NCBI GenBank assembly: GCA_938040325.1
Contig: CALHXW010000389.1
Coordinates: 1 to 38,552, forward strand
Source: an uncultured bacterium
GTDB taxonomy: Bacteria > Myxococcota_A > UBA9042 > PHBI01
Direction of reading: 5' to 3'
Length of the DNA stretch: 38,552 bases
In this document: piece after piece, positions 17,842 to 25,309 of the stretch
How positions within the stretch are numbered: the stretch's first letter is position 1
How the letters are laid out: every line of letters begins with the position of its first letter
The notes under the pieces: generated by a model
What the model saw: only the letters and a program-made list of their open reading frames with translations
Database searches by the model: none
Told to the model about the DNA's origin: nothing
Translations under genes and position numbers: made by a program

Positions 17842-18831
17842 ATGTCCCGACACGTATTCATCTTGGCCCTCGCCAGTCTCACGACTGCCGCCTGCCTCGA
17901 CGCCCGTGAGGGCGACGCCCCTCAAGGCACCGTCGCCCCCCCACTGACCTCCGGCTATGGTCCAACAAACCCCGCTGTTGATCCGCCCGACCCGGCCGAC
18001 GACGAGGACTGCGCGTCGACCAAGGCGGGCTGCCCGCCCGACCCCGTCGAGCCCGACCCCGTCGAGCCTGACCCCGTCGAGCCCGACCCCGTCGTCGAGT
18101 GCAGCCCGGAGGGTACGGTCTGTCAGGCTGCGACCGAGTGCTGCTCGGGTCTCTGCACCATCGATGGAAGCGGCTACAGCGAGGGGTTCTGCGAGCCCAA
18201 GCGCACCGGCGGCCAGATCTGCTTCACCGGCGACCAGTGCGTCAGTGGCTCGTGCATCGATGGTGCCTGTATCAATGCTGAGTGCAACGACCTCGGCGAC
18301 CAGTGTTGGAACGGCAACGAGTGCTGCACCGGACTCTGCACGTGGGTGGCGTACGCCCAGGGCGAGTGCACCGCACCGCTACCTGACGGGGACCCCTGCT
18401 GGACCGACGGCATGTGCGCGGCAGGTCTGTGCATCGACGGGATCTGCGGCGACGAGGTGATCCCTGCGCCCGACTGCTACGACGCCAACGCGACCTGCTA
18501 CCTCAACAGCGAGTGCTGCAGCGGCGTGTGCACCTACAACCCGATGTCACCTTACGTCCCAGGCAGCTGCTCAACGCCTCTCGCCACGGGCAGTGCCTGC
18601 GCTGAGGCCACCGACTGCGCGTCAGGCGCGTGTGTCAGCGGCACATGCATCGCAGAGAGCTGCACGGAGGTCGGCGCGACCTGTAAGGACCACGCCAGCT
18701 GCTGCACAGGCCTCTGCTCCGGCAACGGTGAGACCGACGGCGTCTGCTTCGTGCCGCGCGCAGCGGGATCCATCTGCTGCAAGGACGCAGCATGCCTGTC
18801 GGGCATCTGCATCGACGGCGCATGCGAGTAG
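17842..18831 (+). CDS. Cys-rich repeat lipoprotein
   Basis: The 329-residue protein has a lipoprotein signal (TAAC, Cys18) and a Pro/Asp linker with a tandem PDPVE repeat (67-83). Four Cys-rich modules of about 60 residues follow, each with a CC(S/T)G(L/V)C core and an SG(S/A)CIDG(A)C-like end. Paired Cys at regular spacing suggests disulfide-knotted domains outside the cytoplasm. AAAGGAGA lies before the ATG and only 25 bases separate it from the DUF5989 gene, so it belongs to the same operon. A hairpin follows 19 bases after the stop. Its part in the carbamoylation operon is unknown; it could be a surface target or a passenger gene. Confidence 0.85.
   Translation: MSRHVFILALASLTTAACLDAREGDAPQGTVAPPLTSGYGPTNPAVDPPDPADDEDCASTKAGCPPDPVEPDPVEPDPVEPDPVVECSPEGTVCQAATECCSGLCTIDGSGYSEGFCEPKRTGGQICFTGDQCVSGSCIDGACINAECNDLGDQCWNGNECCTGLCTWVAYAQGECTAPLPDGDPCWTDGMCAAGLCIDGICGDEVIPAPDCYDANATCYLNSECCSGVCTYNPMSPYVPGSCSTPLATGSACAEATDCASGACVSGTCIAESCTEVGATCKDHASCCTGLCSGNGETDGVCFVPRAAGSICCKDAACLSGICIDGACE
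18040..18093 (+). repeat. In-frame 15-base tandem repeat, about 3.6 copies
   Basis: The unit GACCCCGTCGAGCCC starts at 18040, 18055 (last base T) and 18070, with a partial copy from 18085. Each unit encodes DPVEP. It lies in the linker between the lipid anchor and the Cys-rich modules, so copy-number change would alter linker length without a frameshift. Confidence 0.85.
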
Positions 18832-18850
18832 AAGGCCCCGAGCCAAGGCT

Positions 18851-18872
18851 GGGCAACACCACGGTGTTGTCC
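18851..18872 (+). terminator. Hairpin, probable end of the carbamoyltransferase operon
   Basis: GGGCAACACC (18851-18860) and GGTGTTGTCC (18863-18872) can pair over ten bases with one G-T wobble and a very short loop. It begins 20 bases after the lipoprotein stop codon. There is no T-tract, so it would be a non-canonical terminator or an mRNA-stabilising structure. Confidence 0.45.
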
Positions 18873-19077
18873 GGCCGCGAGTCGCGTGGATGCGACCGAT
18901 TCCGAGACGGTCGAGATCTCCGTCTGGGCCGGCTGGCTGACGACACTCTGCGTCGAGCGGCAGCCAGGTTGCTGCTGCAACGACAGCCGAGAGCCGCACG
19001 CGGCGCTCGGTTCCGAGTCCGACCGCAGCGGGCTCCAAGCGTGGACGCTCAGGGCGCCGTAGCATACCTTGGTCGCT

Positions 19078-20028
19078 ATGCTCCGCGCACTTCTCGCTCT
19101 TGCGATAGCGCTGACGTCCTGCGGTGAACATGCGCCGCCGACCGAACCCGCTGTGGCCCCCGCTTCCGCCCGCACGTTGCGGTTTGGCGTTTACTCCGCC
19201 GACAAGCCAACGGCGGTGGTGCGCCAGTTTGCGCCGCTCCTCAACGTCCTCGCGGAGCGGCTGTCGAAGGAGCTTGGCGAGCCGGTCGAGTGCCCGATCC
19301 AAGTCTACGCAAGCTACGATGCTGGCATCCGGGCGATCGTCGAGGGGGACGTGGCGTTCGCTAGGCTGGGACCGGCCAGCTACATCGAAGCGACACGTAA
19401 GCGCCCCGATCTTGAGCTCCTCGCCGTCGAGAGCAACGGCGGGCGCAAGACGTTCAACGGAATCATCGCGGTCGCGAGCAAGAGCGACATCCAGACGATT
19501 GCAGAGCTCGCGGGCCGATCGGTGGCGTTCGTGGATGAACGGTCGACCATCGGCCGCTACCTCGCCCAGGCACACCTCGCCGAGCAGGGCGTCTACGCGC
19601 GCGACCTGTCCCACTACGCCTACCTCGGCCGTCACGACGTGGTCGGTCGCGCCGTCGGCTCCGGGAAGTTTGATGCCGGCGCTCTCAAAGAGCGCACCTA
19701 CCACCGCCTTGTGGAGGATGGCGTTCGCTTACGCCCCATCGGGGTGGTCATCAACGCGACGAAGCCATGGGTGGCCAACGTCGACCAGCTCGATGCCAAG
19801 ACGTTGGCTATCCTCGGCAAGACACTGCTTGGGTTCGATGACAGGCAGTCCCTGGCCGCCCTCGGCAAAGACGGCTTCCTGCCGGGCAGCGACAAAGACT
19901 ACGCAGCCGTCCGTGAGGCCATCGCAACCAACTCGCTCTTCTTCAGCGGCGCCCCCGCTACGCGCTCCAAGGTCGACCGGCCCCAGGCCCCGTCTTCCGC
20001 AGCCGAGCGAGCCGTGGATGCCCGCTGA
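19078..20028 (+). CDS. PhnD-like periplasmic binding lipoprotein
   Basis: The 316-residue protein has a lipoprotein signal (LTSC, Cys15). The mature part matches the phosphate/phosphite/phosphonate binding-protein family: LRFGVYSADKP at the first strand, EGDVAFARLGPASYIEA, GIIAVASKSDIQTIAELAGRSVAF and the cross-over segment GSGKFDAGALKE. Family members bind oxyanions or other small solutes. No permease or ATPase gene is adjacent; instead the gene overlaps a histidine kinase by 11 bases, which suggests that it delivers a ligand signal rather than a transported nutrient. The ATG at 19078 is preferred over an in-frame TTG at 19069; neither has a clear ribosome binding site. Confidence 0.88.
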   Translation: MLRALLALAIALTSCGEHAPPTEPAVAPASARTLRFGVYSADKPTAVVRQFAPLLNVLAERLSKELGEPVECPIQVYASYDAGIRAIVEGDVAFARLGPASYIEATRKRPDLELLAVESNGGRKTFNGIIAVASKSDIQTIAELAGRSVAFVDERSTIGRYLAQAHLAEQGVYARDLSHYAYLGRHDVVGRAVGSGKFDAGALKERTYHRLVEDGVRLRPIGVVINATKPWVANVDQLDAKTLAILGKTLLGFDDRQSLAALGKDGFLPGSDKDYAAVREAIATNSLFFSGAPATRSKVDRPQAPSSAAERAVDAR

Positions 20029-21496
20029 CGCACGCCGTTCGATCACCACGACGCTGCTCTTGTCGGCGTTTGCCTGCGCGTTGGTCTGCGGCTTCATCGC
20101 CGGCGAGGCAGCACACCACGCCGAGTCCAAGGCCGCGTATGACCAGGTTCAGGCGGCCTCCGAGCGGGTCTTGGACGTCTTTGTCGCGACGAGCCTCGAC
20201 GCGATGATCAGCGAGGACCGGCCGGTGCTACTCACATCGGCGCGCCAGCTCCTCGCGCGTGCCGATGGCATCGTGCAGATCATCGTTGCCGATGAGACGG
20301 GCGCGGTCTTGGCCCAAGCGGACGGCGCCTCTTCGAGCTCCACGCAAGAGCGGTCGACGACCCGTCGACGCGTCACCTACCGCGGCCAGACCTTTGGCAC
20401 GATCACGCTCGCATGGGACACCGCGAGCCGGCGCGCAACCGTCGACGCGCTCACTTGGCGCGCGCGACTCGTCACGGGCTTTGCAGTGCTGCTTGCGTCC
20501 GGCCTGTTGACGCTCATCGTGCTGCTCTTGCTGGTGCGTCCGCTTCGCCAAGTGCATCGACGGGCCCAACAGGTCGCGCTTGGCGCGCCGGTGATGTCGG
20601 CCAAGCGACAGGCCACCCGCGAGCTGCACACCCTCAACGCCAGCGTCGAGCAGCTAGCGGAGACGATCGACAAGCTCCGGGCGCATGAGCTCGAGCTGGA
20701 GCAAGCCAAGACCGAGCTGAAGGCCGCTCGCGACAGGGCCGAGGAGGCATCCCGCCACAAGAGCAGCTTCCTTGCGACGCTCAGCCATGAGCTCAAGACG
20801 CCGCTCAACTCGATCCTCGGCTTCTCCCAGCTGCTCCACGCGAGCGAGCTGAGCGCCGACGACAAGAAGATGAGCAAGGCCGTTGTCGATAGCGGCCATC
20901 ACCTGCTGGCGTTGGTCGACGAGATGCTCGACTTTGCCGCGATCGATGCTGGTCGCTTGAGGATACGCCCCGGCCCGCTCTGCTGGGTTGCCGATGTCAT
21001 CGAACCTGCCGTCCAGTGGGTCCAACCCATGGCTCAGACGTCGGGCATCACGCTGACACTCAACGTCACCACGGAGCTCGGCGCTGGCCACTCCGACCCG
21101 ACCCGTGCGCGTCAGATCCTCACCAACATCATCCACAATGCCGTCAAGTTCACGGACGTCGGAAGCGTCGACGTGACGGCTCACGTGACGGCCGACGACC
21201 GAATCGCTGTGCTGGTGACGGACACCGGCATCGGACTGACCGATGAGGCCATCGACCGAATCTTTGAGCCTTTCGTGCAAGCGGACCGCTCGTCGACCCG
21301 TCGTCACGGGGGGACTGGCTTGGGGCTCGCCATCTGTGACCGAGTCTGCAAAGCACTGGGTGGCACCATCGGTGTGACAAGCAGACCTCACCACGGCACC
21401 ACCTTCCGCGTGGAGCTTCCACGACACTTCGCGATGCCGCCGGCTCCGCAGGCTAGCGCGCCCTCTTCTTCACCCACACCCGACAATCACCGATGA
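20018..21496 (+). CDS. Membrane histidine kinase
   Basis: The 492-residue protein has two membrane helices (about 10-28 and 150-172) around a periplasmic sensor region of about 120 residues. A HAMP-like segment (RPLRQVHRRAQQVALG) and a coiled coil lead to the HisKA domain with phospho-acceptor His257 (SHELKTPLNSILGFSQLL). The HATPase domain has the N box NIIHNAVKFT, G1 DTGIGL and G2 GGTGLGLA. No receiver domain is fused and no response regulator gene is in the window. The ATG lies inside the end of the binding-protein gene, and its stop overlaps the next gene by four bases. The sensor region probably contacts the binding lipoprotein, in the manner of periplasmic-binding-protein-assisted kinases. 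Confidence 0.92.
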   Translation: MPADARRSITTTLLLSAFACALVCGFIAGEAAHHAESKAAYDQVQAASERVLDVFVATSLDAMISEDRPVLLTSARQLLARADGIVQIIVADETGAVLAQADGASSSSTQERSTTRRRVTYRGQTFGTITLAWDTASRRATVDALTWRARLVTGFAVLLASGLLTLIVLLLLVRPLRQVHRRAQQVALGAPVMSAKRQATRELHTLNASVEQLAETIDKLRAHELELEQAKTELKAARDRAEEASRHKSSFLATLSHELKTPLNSILGFSQLLHASELSADDKKMSKAVVDSGHHLLALVDEMLDFAAIDAGRLRIRPGPLCWVADVIEPAVQWVQPMAQTSGITLTLNVTTELGAGHSDPTRARQILTNIIHNAVKFTDVGSVDVTAHVTADDRIAVLVTDTGIGLTDEAIDRIFEPFVQADRSSTRRHGGTGLGLAICDRVCKALGGTIGVTSRPHHGTTFRVELPRHFAMPPAPQASAPSSSPTPDNHR

Positions 21497-22245
21497 CGAA
21501 GGCAACCATGATGAAGGACGCTCAACTCTCGCGCCGTGAGGTGCTCCGAACGCTCGCAGCCCTGCCACTTGGCGCCCAGCTCTTGGCGTGTGGCGACGGC
21601 GATCCGCAGCCCGGAGCGACCGACACCGCTATCGCCGACACGGCCGCTGACGATGACACGGCGGCTACCGACACGCTCGCTGACGACACGGCCATGCCGG
21701 CTGACACGGCCCTGCCGGACGACACGACCATGGCTGACACGACGCCGAGCGTCTGTGACCCAACCCTTCCCGACGCCGAAGGGCCCTTCTTTGTCGAAAA
21801 CGCTCCTGAGACGACGAAGCTTGCGGCCGTCGGCGAGCCCGGCCAGCCTATCTCCATGCGTGGGGTTGTCCGCGGTGTCGACTGTGCGTTCATCGCGGGC
21901 GCTGTCATCGAGGTCTGGCAGGCCGACGACGAAGGCGAGTACAACGACGACAAGCTCCGCGGTACGCTCATCGCCGATGCCGAGGGCGCTTTCGCCTTTG
22001 AGAGCATCCGCCCTGCGCCCTACGGCGACGTCGGTGGCTTCCGGCCAGCGCACTTCCACTACAAGGTGACGGCTCCAGGCTTTCGGACCGTGACCACCCA
22101 GATCTACTTCGCGGGAGATGAGTTCCTCTCGCCCAACGACTCATGCGGCGGCTGCGGGTCTGACGACGAAGCCCGTATCGTCGCCCTCGACACCGATGAC
22201 TGGGGCCAGCACGGCGAGGTCGATATCGTCCTAGAGCCGGTTTAG
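21493..22245 (+). CDS. Intradiol ring-cleavage dioxygenase-like lipoprotein
   Basis: The 250-residue protein has a twin-Arg, Tat-like signal with a lipobox (RR at 14-15, LLAC with Cys33) and a long Asp/Thr/Ala linker (about 40-85). The catalytic fold shows DAEGPFFV, then a beta-sandwich with all four Fe(III) ligands of the family: Tyr150 (GEYND), Tyr177 (PAPYGD), His187 and His189 (RPAHFHYKV), plus Arg184. Cytosolic relatives cleave catechols; secreted, membrane-anchored members are less well understood. A Tat route would allow folding with iron before export. The ATG overlaps the kinase stop by four bases (ATGA). Later in-frame ATGs at 21508 and 21511 are possible starts. Confidence 0.9.
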   Translation: MTKATMMKDAQLSRREVLRTLAALPLGAQLLACGDGDPQPGATDTAIADTAADDDTAATDTLADDTAMPADTALPDDTTMADTTPSVCDPTLPDAEGPFFVENAPETTKLAAVGEPGQPISMRGVVRGVDCAFIAGAVIEVWQADDEGEYNDDKLRGTLIADAEGAFAFESIRPAPYGDVGGFRPAHFHYKVTAPGFRTVTTQIYFAGDEFLSPNDSCGGCGSDDEARIVALDTDDWGQHGEVDIVLEPV

Positions 22246-22389
22246 CCTCGACTCAGGCCGTTTCGAACGTGCCGCCTACAGCCGGATGAGGCGCCGTGAT
22301 CAAGCCCAAGTCGTTCGCGCTCCCGTTCTTGCGCTGGATCGACCTGGAGTTGGCTGGGCGCTCGCGGAGCCAGGACCGAGCCTATCGCG

Positions 22390-23385
22390 CTACTCAGGCT
22401 CGTCGGCTCGGTGGCAGGCCACCCCGAGCCGGTTGGTTTGCCGCCACGGCGGGGTGCGGTCCATGCAGCCCGACGAGGCTTGGGCGCGCGCGCAGCGCGG
22501 GTGGAACCGACAGCCGGTCGGCGGCTGGCGGAGACTGACCGCGTCTCCTGGGATGGCCTGAAGCGCCGACTCGTCGCCATGGAGCGAAGGGAACGCAGCC
22601 ATGAGACCGCTTGTGTACGGATGGCGCGCGCCCCCACGGTGGATGACGTCGACGGTCGCGAGCTCAGCAAGGCGCCCGCCGTACATGATCGCGACCGTGT
22701 CGCAGACCTCGAGCATGCGCGGCAGGTCGTGGGTGATGAGCACGACGCCAAAGCCTTCCTTGCGACTGAGCTCGGCGACCAGCTCAAGGATCTCGCGCTC
22801 GACGATGACGTCCAGCGCCGTCGTGGGCTCGTCCATCCACAGGAGCCGCGGTCGCAGAGCGATCGCCATGGCGATGACGACGCGCTGTCGCATCCCGCCG
22901 GAGAGCTGATGGGGGTAAGCGTCGGCGGTCTCGGGAGGGAGCGAGACCGACTGCATGAGCTCGGCGACCCGCGGTGCGTGTCGGGCTTTGGGAACTCCGT
23001 GGGCAACAAGCGCGTCGATGATCTGGTCTCGGACTTTGAGCACCGGGTTGAGCGCACCCATCGCGCTCTGGACCACCATCGCCACGTCGGACCAGCGGAC
23101 CTCTTGAAGCCTCGCTGGCGACATCCGCAGCAGGTCTTCGACCCCGTTGTCACCGCTGAGCAGGACCTCTCCGCCGCGGATCACCCCGGGCGCGCCAAGT
23201 GCCCGCATCGCCGCGAGCGCGAGGGTCGACTTGCCGCTGCCGGACTCGCCGGCGAGGCCCAGCAGCTCACCGGCGTGGACATCGAGCGAGACGCCATCGA
23301 CGACCCTGAGCGGGCCTTCCTGGGTCACGTAGTCGACCACGAGGTTGCGGATCGCCATCACCGGCGTGCGGGTCTTTGTGCTCAT
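22390..23385 (-). CDS. ABC transporter ATPase 1, OppD/DppD type
   Basis: The 331-residue protein has Walker A GESGSGKST (46-54), signature LSGGMRQR, Walker B LLWMDEPTTALD, the switch His in ITHDLP, and the C-terminal oligopeptide-transporter extension (RHPYTSGLM and a Cys-containing GCRFHPRCARA segment that may bind an iron-sulfur cluster in this subfamily). The ATG at 23385 has AGGAGG upstream and overlaps the stop of the permease gene by four bases. It is the last gene of the leftward operon. The heterodimer partner is probably the ATPase encoded divergently at 29356. It energises import of the solute captured by the binding protein at 25306-26967. Confidence 0.93.
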   Translation of the reverse strand: MSTKTRTPVMAIRNLVVDYVTQEGPLRVVDGVSLDVHAGELLGLAGESGSGKSTLALAAMRALGAPGVIRGGEVLLSGDNGVEDLLRMSPARLQEVRWSDVAMVVQSAMGALNPVLKVRDQIIDALVAHGVPKARHAPRVAELMQSVSLPPETADAYPHQLSGGMRQRVVIAMAIALRPRLLWMDEPTTALDVIVEREILELVAELSRKEGFGVVLITHDLPRMLEVCDTVAIMYGGRLAELATVDVIHRGGARHPYTSGLMAAFPSLHGDESALQAIPGDAVSLRQPPTGCRFHPRCARAQASSGCMDRTPPWRQTNRLGVACHRADEPE

Positions 23386-24323
23386 GGTCGCGCGTCCTCC
23401 TGCGGTCCATCTTGCACAAGGGGCACGATCGGCGTCGCAGCGTCGGGCCCGACGCTCGCGTTCCGGGTGCGGAGCCACGCGTCAAAGATCCGTCCGGTCG
23501 TCAGCCGCGGGTTGGCCAGCTCGTCGACGCCAAAGTTCAGCATCACGAGCGCGAAGCTCAGGAGCGCAATCATCACGCCGGTCGGCACGAAGGTCCACCA
23601 CGAGCCGGTGAGCAGCGCCGAGTCGTTTGCCGCCCAGTAGAGGTTGGTGCCCCAGGTCGTCACGCTGATGTCGCCCACACCGATGTACTCCAGCCCCACT
23701 TGGGCGCCGATGGCAAAGATGATGGCGCCGATGAACTGCGCCATGAGCAGGGCACGGAGCTGCGGAAGCACCTCGCGCCAGAGCACGCCGAGGCGGCTCT
23801 CGCCGGCGCAGATCGCCGCTGCAACGAAGTCACGATCGCGGATCGCCATGGCCTGAGCCCGCAGCACCCGAGCGTTCCAGGCCCAGCCGGTAAACATCAG
23901 CACCGCTGCGATGGTCCAGGGGCTCTTCGGCAAGAACGCCGCGAGGACGATCGCCAGCGGCAGTCCCGGGATGACGAGAAAGACGTTGATGAGGAGATTG
24001 AGCGCCCGGTCACCGCGCGGTCCAGCGAGCGCCGCGCTGACGCCGACGAGCGCGCCCACAGACACAACGACCACCCCGACGAGCACGCCGAGCAGCAGCG
24101 ACACACGGGTGCCGACGACGACCTGGGCCAGCACGTCCTGCCCCTGGCCGGTCGTTCCAAACCAGTGGGCGGCAGAAGGCGAGCCATGAGGAGCGCCGAC
24201 GTAGGCCAGCGGGTCGCCCACGAAGAGCGGCCCGAAGATCGCCAGCAGCACAAAGGCGCCAAAGAGCCACGCGCCGACCATGGCGTAGCGACTCCCACGA
24301 AGGGCGGCGAGCAGCGCCCTCAT
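23382..24323 (-). CDS. ABC transporter permease 2, OppC/DppC type
   Basis: The 313-residue inner-membrane protein has the N-terminal OppC layout: a first helix (MVGAWLFGAFVLLAIFGPLF), a periplasmic loop with HWFGTTGQGQDVLAQVVVGTR, then a bundle of about five helices. The coupling loop lies around AAAICAGESRLGVLWREVLPQ (EAA-like motif). It starts at an ATG overlapping the stop of permease 1 by four bases. The frame extends upstream into the permease 1 gene, but without a membrane protein start. It forms the channel with the 24320-25309 product. Confidence 0.92.
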   Translation of the reverse strand: MRALLAALRGSRYAMVGAWLFGAFVLLAIFGPLFVGDPLAYVGAPHGSPSAAHWFGTTGQGQDVLAQVVVGTRVSLLLGVLVGVVVVSVGALVGVSAALAGPRGDRALNLLINVFLVIPGLPLAIVLAAFLPKSPWTIAAVLMFTGWAWNARVLRAQAMAIRDRDFVAAAICAGESRLGVLWREVLPQLRALLMAQFIGAIIFAIGAQVGLEYIGVGDISVTTWGTNLYWAANDSALLTGSWWTFVPTGVMIALLSFALVMLNFGVDELANPRLTTGRIFDAWLRTRNASVGPDAATPIVPLVQDGPQEDARP

Positions 24324-25309
24324 CGGCGGATCCGGGTGCGGGGATCGATGAAGATGAGCGCGATGTCGACGAGGAAGTTGGCCGCCAGCACCGCGAGCGT
24401 GATGGCGAGGAAGAGCCCCTGCATCAACGGGTAGTCCTGGCTCTGGATGGCCTCGAGCATCAGGTAGCCAGTCCCGGGGTAGCCGAAGACCACCTCGGTC
24501 AGCAGCGAGCCGCCGAGCACAAAGCCCAGCGCCATACCAAACGAGGTCACGTTGGGGATGATGGCGTTGCGGGCGGCGTAGCGCCACATGACCTTGCGCG
24601 GCGACAGCCCCTTCATGCGCGCGAGCGCGATGGACTCGTCGCCGAGGACGGCGATCATCGAGTTGCGCATCGAGAGCAGCCAGCCCCCGAGACTGACGAT
24701 GATGACCGAGAGCGCCGGGAGGGCTGCGTGGGCAAGGACGTCGCCGATGAACGTCAGCGTCCACGCCGGCTCTAAGTGGTCGCTGTGGGCATGGCGAACC
24801 GGGAACCAGCCGAGCTCGAAGCCGAAGATGTAGAGCATCAGCATCGCGAGCCAGAAGTAGGGAAACGCACCGACGAGCGCGAGGATCGGCGGCAACCACC
24901 GATCGAGCCGGCCGCCGCGGCGCCAAGCGGCAAAGACGCCAAGCGCCGTGCCAATGATGAAGCTGATGACGACCGCGAGCCCAACGAGCAGCACCGTCCA
25001 GAGCAGGCCCTGACCAATGACCGCGGAGACAGGCTCAGGGAAGTGGGACACCGACGGGCCAAAGTCGCCCGTGAGCACGTGTCCAAGGTAGGTGAAGTAC
25101 TGCTCGAAGAGTGGGGCGTCAGCGAGTCCGAAGGCCTCCTTGAGGGCCTCGAGAGCTTCGGGCTGGAGCTTGCCCTGAAAGCGACCAAAGATGGCGGTCG
25201 CTGGGTCACCGGGGAGGAGCCGCGGCAAGAAGAAGTTGATCGTCAGCGCAACGAACGCAGCGATCGCGTAGAAGCCGAGACGGCTGGCCAAGAAACGCAG
25301 GACGCTCAC
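24320..25309 (-). CDS. ABC transporter permease 1, OppB/DppB type
   Basis: The 329-residue inner-membrane protein has the OppB start (RFLASRLGFYAIAAFVALTINFFLPRLLPGDPA), a large periplasmic loop and the EAA-type coupling loop ALARMKGLSPRKVMWRYAARN. It ends with the helix DYPLMQGLFLAITLAVLAANFL and IDPRTRIRR. The start is GTG at 25309 and overlaps the stop of the binding-protein gene by four bases (GTGA). The next gene overlaps in the same way, so the two permeases are made in step. Confidence 0.93.
   Translation of the reverse strand: MSVLRFLASRLGFYAIAAFVALTINFFLPRLLPGDPATAIFGRFQGKLQPEALEALKEAFGLADAPLFEQYFTYLGHVLTGDFGPSVSHFPEPVSAVIGQGLLWTVLLVGLAVVISFIIGTALGVFAAWRRGGRLDRWLPPILALVGAFPYFWLAMLMLYIFGFELGWFPVRHAHSDHLEPAWTLTFIGDVLAHAALPALSVIIVSLGGWLLSMRNSMIAVLGDESIALARMKGLSPRKVMWRYAARNAIIPNVTSFGMALGFVLGGSLLTEVVFGYPGTGYLMLEAIQSQDYPLMQGLFLAITLAVLAANFLVDIALIFIDPRTRIRR

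Noticed and set aside
19124..20017. Long upstream extension of the histidine kinase frame
   Set aside because: It lies fully inside the binding-protein gene in another frame and reads as Ser/Arg-rich noise; the membrane protein start is at 20018.
22246..22389. Possible small gene or terminator between convergent operons
   Set aside because: The 144 bases show no start with a ribosome binding site and no clear hairpin; the plus-strand frame there is an extension of shadows of the ATPase gene.
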